A stretch of DNA of 64,000 nucleotides. Origin: Notamacropus eugenii. Taxonomy: Eukaryota; Chordata; Mammalia; Diprotodontia; Macropodidae. The notes under the pieces are model-generated. The model was not told the DNA's origin and did not search any database. It saw only the letters and a list, made by a program, of their open reading frames with translations. The stretch spans positions 64,260,885 through 64,324,884 of the forward strand of contig NC_092876.1 in NCBI RefSeq assembly GCF_028372415.1. Direction: 5' to 3'. Both the position numbers and the translations under genes were made by a program. Shown piece after piece: positions 55,830-64,000 of the stretch; positions within the stretch are counted from its first letter, which is position 1; each line of letters starts with the position of its first letter.

Positions 55830-57180
55830 TTTGTGTGTTTTTAAATTTCATTTTTAATTTATGAAATAAAACAAGCATTTCTGTAACACAGGATGATAAA
55901 AAAAGTCGATTGCACATCACATGTACAACTTGCTATTCCTTTTAAATATGCAACAAAAATTTTCAAGACATTATCATGTCTTTGCTTCCCCCACCTAGAG
56001 ATGGCCACCACTAGACACAAACAGGCACACACACATTTATATGTACACACATATGCATATACATACATATATATGTGTGTGTGTACAAATATATGTAACG
56101 TCATTCCATACATACTCTGTATTTATCAGTTCCCTGGATGCATTTGCAATAGTCAAAATAACTTATTCACTCAAAGTTGTTCTCAAAACAATATTGCTGT
56201 TACTGTTCATTTCACTCGTCACAATTTTGTGCAAGTCTTTCCACATCTCTCTAAAATTGCTGAGCTCATCATTTTTCATAGTACAGTAGTATTCCATCAC
56301 AGTTCATACACCACAACCTGTCAGTCATTCCCCACCTGACAGATATCCCTACAATTTCTGTTTGTTTACTACCACAAAGTGAGCTGTGATAAATATTTTA
56401 GGATATATAGGTTCTTTTCCTTTTCTCCTAATTATCTTTGGAAATAGACCAAGTAGGGGCATTGTTGAGTCAAAGTTTCATACAGTTTTTGGGGCATAAT
56501 TCCAGATTGCTCTCCAAAATGGTTGGATCCGTTCACAATTCCACCAACAATGAATTAGCATCCCAATTATCCCCAGCTCCTCCAACATTTGTCACTTTGC
56601 CCTTCTATCATTTTAGCCAATCTGATAGGTGTTAAATGATATCTCAAGGCTATCTTAATTTGCGTTTCTCTAATCAATAATGATTTAGAGCATTTTTCAT
56701 ATTACTGAATTGTTTTGATTTCTTCATTGTAAAACTGCTTGTTCATATCCTTTGACCATTTATCAACTGGGTAATGACTCATGTTCTTACAGATTTTACT
56801 AAGTTCTTTATATATTTTAGATATGAGACCTTTATCTGATTAACTGTCTATATAAATTTTTTTTCCAAGTTTTCTGCTTTCTTTCTGATCTTGGCTACAT
56901 TTGTTTTACTTGGGCAAACCCTTTTTAATTTAATATAATAAAAATTATCCAGTTTATACCTAACTTTGCTCTCTAGATCTTGGTTATTCATAAATTGTTC
57001 ACTTATCTGTAAGTCTAATAGGTAATATGTTTCATGTTCTAATTTTCTTGTAAAATTTCTCTGTATATCTAGGTCATGTATCCATTTTGACCTTATATTA
57101 GTAATTTAATTAGTAAATGGAGTAAGATATTGTAAATCTTAGTAAATGGTGTATGATATTGTTCTATTTGTGTTTTCTTT
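55830..57180 (-). mobile_element. Old L1 3' half, antisense
   Basis: 3' UTR with TA/CA-rich tract (56030-56090), then ORF2 remnants (TCCTTTGACCATTTATCAAC). It is uninterrupted and so serves as the reference for the LTR-riddled copy at 12660-15500. Confidence 0.82.
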
Positions 57181-57289
57181 TTTATTTACAAAGTATAGGT
57201 ATAGAGAGATTTTAAAAAAATATCAAGGATTGAGTGAACTTCAAAGGAGAAGTTACTGAGGATGGTGGTAGGGGAGAACCTAGAAATGT

Positions 57290-57985
57290 CAGTGGGTAAG
57301 CATTTATTAAGGACTTACTTCATGCTAGACACTGTGCAAAACAGTGGGAATACACATACAAACAAAAACAGACAGTTCCTGCCCTCCAGTGGTTTACTTT
57401 CTAAGGAAGACAACACAGAAACCAGATCTGGAAAGCAGAAGGCAGAGAGGGGGTGAAGGTACCACAGTAGATATCTGGTGCTGAAGCTCTGAAAGACCAA
57501 AGCAGATCCAGGAGGAGATGGAGGGCCCCTCTATGGAATGAGCTCCCTAGGAGTACTTGCCAATGGGCTAGCACCACAGAAAGATGTTGCAGGGTGAGAC
57601 TACAGCTGAGATATGGAAGTTCAGAAAGGGAGAAGAGCAACCAAGAAGGGAATGAGCAACCAACAAGTATCCCAACTACCCTGATGCAACTATTGAATCA
57701 GGTTCACTGACTGAGAGTTAGTGCCTGTTGTCTGGTCATTTTTTCAGTTGTGTGCATCTCTTCATGACCCCATTTGGGGTTTTCTTAGCAAAGATACTAG
57801 AGTGGTTTATCATTTCCTGCTCCAGCTCATTTTACAGATGAGGAAACTGAGGCAAGCCAGGTTAAGTGACTTGTCCAGGGTCACACAGCTAGCATGTATC
57901 TGAACACAGATTTGAACACAGGAAGATGAATCTTTCCAACTCCAAGCCCAGCACTTTATCCGCTGCACTATCTCATTGCCCACCT
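57290..57985 (-). mobile_element. L2 3' end and MAR1-type SINE, antisense
   Basis: 57290-57480 L2 (AAGCATTTATTAAGGACTTA). 57730-57985 SINE (TGACCCCATTTGGGGTTTTC, AGGTTAAGTGACTTGTCCAG). Confidence 0.78.
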
Positions 57986-58109
57986 TCTCATTAGAAACCT
58001 TGTTTTCTATTCTGATCTACCCTACAACATTTTCTTGACTATCAGATACCACTAACCAGCTATGTGACCTTGGTGAAGACACTCCCCTCTGGTCACAGTA
58101 TTATCTTTG

Positions 58110-60992
58110 TGATATATTGTTGTAAACATGTTAATTTTTGCACCAATATTCATTAGGCAAAATGGTCTAAATCTTTTTTGTTTTGATTCTTTGTGGTTTA
58201 GGTAACAAGACCACATTTGTGTCATAGAAAGAATTTGGTAGGACTCCTTTTTTACCTATTTTTTTTTCAAAGAGTTTGAGAAGTTACAGGTGGGGCCAAG
58301 ATGGCAGAGAGAAGCCAAGAAGTTGCCTGAGTTTTACGCAGCTTCTCTCAGGAATAAGATTAAATCAAGCCTCTAAACAGATTCTGGAGTGACAGAATCC
58401 ACAAAAAAATGGAGTGAAACAATTTTTCAGCTGAAGATAATTTAGAAGGATTTCAGGAATAAAGAGTAAAAGGGGAGCAAAGCCCAGGGCAGATGGTGAC
58501 TGGACAGATCAGAGGGAGTCTCTTAGCCACTGCACAGATCCACAACCCTTAATCCTGGCTCGGCAGGTCCCGGTAAGGCTTCCATCCCCAGTGTAGAAGC
58601 CCACTTGTGAACCCCGGAACCCCAGCACAACAGGTACAACTAGACTGGGCCACACCCAGCACAATGGGCAAGCCATGAAACACCTGAGGCCCTGGTGTGG
58701 AAAGCCAATGACCAGGCCCCTAGTACCCAGAATAAGAAGTTTGGTATAGTGCCCTCTGTGCGCCAGGAGCAGAGCTCGACTTTAAAAGTCACAGAATAGG
58801 CAGAAAAATTAGTAAGAAACAGAAAAGAAATATGAAAAAAGACAGATTACATGTATCATTTTTTCCTATAAGAACATAAATAGTTTAACCTTGTTAGCAG
58901 CTTTTGATTTCTCACTCATATTTTCCGTTTTTATGCTTCTTGAGTCCTGTGCTTGAATGTCAACTTTTCTATTCAGTTCTGGTCTTGCTATCAGGAGTAC
59001 TTAAAAGACTGCTATTTCATTAAATATTAATCTTTTTCCATGTAGAATTTATACTTAGTTTTGCTGGGTGGGTTTATTTTTGCTTGTTATCTTACATCCT
59101 TTGACTTCTGGCATATTATATTCCAAGTCCTCCTTTTCTTTATAGAGATGGCTGCCTATTCTTGTGTGATCATGACTGTGGCTCTTTGGTACTTGAATTC
59201 TTTCTTTCTGGCTGCTTGCAGCACTTTTTCCTGGATCTGGGTGCTCTGGACTTTGGCTATAATATTCCCGGGAGTTTTTACTTTGGAGTTGTTTTTTTCC
59301 AGAAAGTGATTGGTGAATTTTTCTAATTTCTTCTTTGCCCTTTGGTTCTAAGATATTTGGGTAGTTTTTCTTTACAAATTCTTGAAATATGATATCTAGA
59401 CTCTTTTTTTTGATCATGAGTTTCTTAAATAATCTTTCCTCAATCTATTTTCCAGATCAGTTGTTTTTTTCCCTATACTTTGTTCCATTTTTTAAAGTCT
59501 TTTGACTTTGTTTTAGTATTTCTTGATGTCATATGGAATCATTAGCTTCTTTTTTGCTAAGTCCAATTTCAAAGGAGTTATTTTCTTCAGTTAGGTTTTG
59601 TATCTCTTTTTCCATATTTTTCTTCCATAGTTCTCATTTAGTATTTAAAAACACTTTTAAACTCCTGTTTTAAGTCTCTAGGAATTTTTGTTGAGCTTGT
59701 TTCCAAAATCCATTTTTCTTTGAAGTTTTCTCGGTAGATGTTTTCAAGTCATTGTCTACTTCTGTGTTTGGTTTTGAGCTTCCCTGTCATCACAGTGGCT
59801 CTTTACAGCTGGGTTCTTTTTTTCATTTGCTCATTCTTCTAGCTACTTCTGGATTTCAGATTTTATGTTAGTGTTGGACCATGCTCACTTCTACGGGGTG
59901 GGATATCTGGTCTAAGCTTTTGTCATTTTACATCTTTCTGCTGCCTTCAGTCCAAGTTCAGTTCAGTCTAAGTTTGGTAGTCCTTCTGCTGAACTGCAGG
60001 CAGTTCAATCTAAGGGCCTGCCAATCTTCAGTGCTTCCAAAGTGGTGTGTTCCAGGTTTGAGCTGTGTAAGTTTCTGAACCAAGTTTCGATTTGTTGACT
60101 TGTGTGTGGTTGAGTTTCAGTAAAGTGCTTTTGGACTCAGTCACTGTGAGGCCACTGGGAGTTCTGTAGGTTTAACTCCTCTTTGGTTTCCTGCCTTGGC
60201 TATTCCAAAGCAGGATTATGCAGGGTTAAAGGTTAAATGGGCAGCTAGATGGTGCAGTGGATAAAGTACTGATCCTGAAGTCAGGAAGACCTGAGTTGAA
60301 ATCCAGCCTCAGACACTTACTAGCTGTGTGATACTGGGCAAGTCACTTAACCCTGTTTCCTCTTCTGTAAAATGAGCCAGAGAAGGAAATGACAAACTAC
60401 TCTACTCCAATATCTTTGCCAAGAAACCCCAAATGGGGTCCCAGAGAGTTGGACACGACTGAAACAATTCAGCAGCAGAAACAAAAGGTTAGAAACAAAA
60501 AGGTTAGAGAAAAGTTCTTTCTTTTCTCTAGGATTCAGAGCTAAGCAGCTAATTTTCTGGAACTTGTTCCTTGCTCAGTAGATTGCCAGGGCTCTGCCCC
60601 CTTATGAGCACTCCTCTCCACCCTGGAACTGTGACCTAGAACTAGGTAATAGGTGGCAGAGCTGCCAGATGGCACCCATCCTGCTCCTGGCAGTAGTTCA
60701 CAGTCCCCTGGGATCTCTTTACGACCTGGTGCTTCATGCTCTGATTTTCTCTTAAGTCCCTTTCTGCTCCTGGGTACAGAAATGTTTTGGGCCACTTTTG
60801 CTGTGCTGTGCTTCTGGCCAGTTTCCACCCCAGTGTTCACAGTCCTCTCTTATGTTACCCTGGGCTGGAAAACTGACTCATCATGACTTTTTTTTTGGTA
60901 TAGCCCATTTTCTAGTTTGTTATGGAGGAGGTATACTGGATGAACTAGGCAAAAATGGTTCTTACTTCACCATCTTGACTATGCCTCTCTCT
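58110..60992. mobile_element. L1 5' ends in opposite orientation
   Basis: 58110-58285 is an antisense ORF2 fragment. 58287-58860 is a plus L1 5' UTR beginning GGTGGGGCCAAGATGGCAG. 58860-60992 is an antisense L1 with part of ORF1 (minus, NYPNILEPKGKEEIRKI) and a 5' UTR ending at GGCATAGTCAAGATGGTG. A SINE lies at 60235-60480. Confidence 0.75.
60235..60480 (+). mobile_element. MAR1-type SINE, full length, low divergence
   Basis: GGGCAGCTAGATGGTGCAGT to GAGTTGGACACGACTGAAAC, flanked by AAAGGTTA-type repeats. Inserted in an L1 5' UTR. Confidence 0.88.
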
Positions 60993-61807
60993 GTATCTTT
61001 TAATCTTTTGTATGTGGGAACTACCACATATTTATTAAGTATTTTAAGGGGAAAAGGGCTGATAAATTAACATTAAAAATTTTGTGAATGCAATTTGGAA
61101 TTTCAAGAATTGAATTCCTAAATATCCCACATTTCAAGTCCTATTTCTTTTAGGTGAGGGAATATAAAAAATAATGTACTTATATATTATACAGCATCTA
61201 AACTCATGTATAGTTTTAGTAAGTTATAGTAAAATAATAATTTCATGTTATAACATAACAGAATTTTACGCCTTTGAAAAATTTATATTGATATTTTGAA
61301 ATGTTCTTATATTATACATCATAAAAATACCTGTTTATAAGTAATAATTTATCAGTGAGCTACTAAACAGTTTAACCACTCTTGCTAATTTCTATGACTG
61401 ATAGGCCTAAAAACCCTACAAAGTATGACAGAGTAATTATGAAAAATTAGTGCAATCACTTAATTGATGCTATAACTAAAAGATACTATAATATAAATAT
61501 CAGATCTGAAACTGTAAACAAAACTGTGGTGCTTAATACAGACCAACTATAACAGGGAAAAAAAAACTGTGTTTGATAAACCCCACATAATTGCACTTTA
61601 AAAGTCCTTTCAATAGTTTTCCATAATTAACCAGTTTCCCATGCTGATAAATGCATATTTGCTATGATTCAGTGGAATCAATTTGTGTATTAATTTTTAT
61701 CATCTAAATAATATCCATAGCTATGATTAAAAAAGAAAACACGTTCAAAAGGGATCCTATGATCCCTATGAAGCTTCTGATATCTTTCACCACTTAGTCA
61801 AATGGTT

Positions 61808-61888
61808 TTACTGTTCCTTTGGTTTAAGAGTAGATAGACCATAGGTTGGAATTTTAGCTTTGATAATCTTAAGGCAGCTACTTCCATC
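61808..61888 (-). pseudogene. PACRGL processed pseudogene, 3' coding end beyond the LINE
   Basis: On the far side of the LINE the minus strand reads LKIIKAKIPTYG then LSTLKPKEQ and TAA at 61810-61808. This matches the PACRGL C-terminus (human SIIKSKIPTY). The region 61060-61800 is AT-rich and probably includes the retrocopy's 3' UTR; I could not place its poly(A) end. Confidence 0.82.
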
Positions 61889-63415
<1,527 letters not shown>

Positions 63416-63419
63416 CTGG

Positions 63420-64000
63420 ATTTCCCGTGTTTTTCTCTTTATTATTTTTCTTCCCTTTCTGTCTATCCTAGACTTTTATTCTTTGGCCCATGATTTTTAT
63501 ACTTAGCATTTCTTCAGTCTCTTCATTATGAAATTTAAGCTTTAGAAGAACTATTTTAAGTTCTGTCTTCCAAACAGATTCTATGTTATTGCCTAGTAGA
63601 GCTACCTCTACCCCAATACTCCATTTTTCTTTTTTGCCTCACCCTTAGAAATAGCAATTCCTAAAAGTTTTAAAGAGGATATTGCCTCATGGTAGGAATT
63701 TTCCTATAGCCCTGACTGTGTAATTTATTATTAACTTGTGCCTTCCCTGTAGACATTTCCCCTGGGTCCCTCCCTAACCTGTTACTCTTCTGATTTTCTG
63801 TTGCCCCTGAGAGCTCTGATTCCCCTTCTCTTGAGACAGCATGAATGGTCTCTCTAAGCACTAAATCCCTGAAAATTATACTCATTGTAGAGTCCTGAGC
63901 TCCCTTTATATACTATCTCTCTTCTCTCACGGGAACACTCATCAATGGTGCACTCCCAAAACTGAAACAAGATTTTTCTTTTCTCTCTCTTTTTCAATTC
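63420..64000. other. Unassigned right edge, LTR-like promoter box
   Basis: The minus strand has TATATAAAGGGA at about 63902-63912 and a 71-codon open stretch at 63670-63885. I recognise neither. It could be the edge of an LTR element that continues beyond the window. Confidence 0.3.

Noticed and set aside
55893-56339. 148-codon plus-strand open frame with His/Tyr/Cys repeats
   Set aside because: It runs antisense through an L1 3' UTR and its TA/CA microsatellite.

Overview
This is a 64-kb piece of a mammalian, almost certainly marsupial, nuclear genome. The evidence is the repeat content: many tRNA-headed SINEs whose tail carries the RTE/BovB-type 'gagtyggacacgactga' end, WSINE-like short SINEs, abundant L2 in both orientations, CR1/L3-like pieces, and marsupial-type L1. 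WSINE-like copies suggest an Australidelphian species, but I cannot name it from sequence alone. There are no operons, CRISPR arrays or other prokaryotic features.

The only intact protein gene I can support is FUCA1 (lysosomal alpha-L-fucosidase, GH29) on the minus strand. Eight coding exons run from the ATG at 35461 to the stop at 27023-27025 and give 451 residues. All splice sites join in frame. Seven introns were checked: six are GT-AG, and intron 4 is best read as a rare GC-AG intron.

Two gene fossils are present. At about 45.96-46.35 kb lies a broken, unprocessed duplicate of FUCA1 exon 6 with flanking intron sequence. It resembles human FUCA1 more than the live exon does. At 61.8-63.4 kb lies an intronless minus-strand retrocopy of PACRGL, cut in two by a 5'-truncated LINE with a target-site duplication.

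Layout: 0-5 kb L2, SINE and L1 3' ends plus a strong candidate CTCF site; 5.9-12.6 kb L2 copies interrupted by solo LTRs; 12.7-17.7 kb L1 3' ends riddled with LTRs, including an LTR inside an inverted LTR of the same family; 17.7-26.1 kb nested L1s, mostly minus strand; 27.0-35.5 kb FUCA1, with an antisense L1 3' end just upstream of its promoter; 36.4-45 kb L2, RTE-like LINE, an LTR-like insert, a (CCCCT)n tract and L1; 45.9-46.4 kb the FUCA1 duplicate; 46.9-53.2 kb SINEs and several LTR families; 53.2-58 kb MIR/SINE/L1; 58-61 kb L1 5' ends in opposite orientation; 61.8-63.4 kb the PACRGL retrocopy.

The most unusual structure is a family of roughly 550-610 bp solo LTRs with 4-bp target duplications. 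Six recognisable copies, plus one diverged relative, occur within 43 kb and repeatedly land in A/T-rich targets. I found no convincing new coding system; the candidates worth checking are listed as findings.
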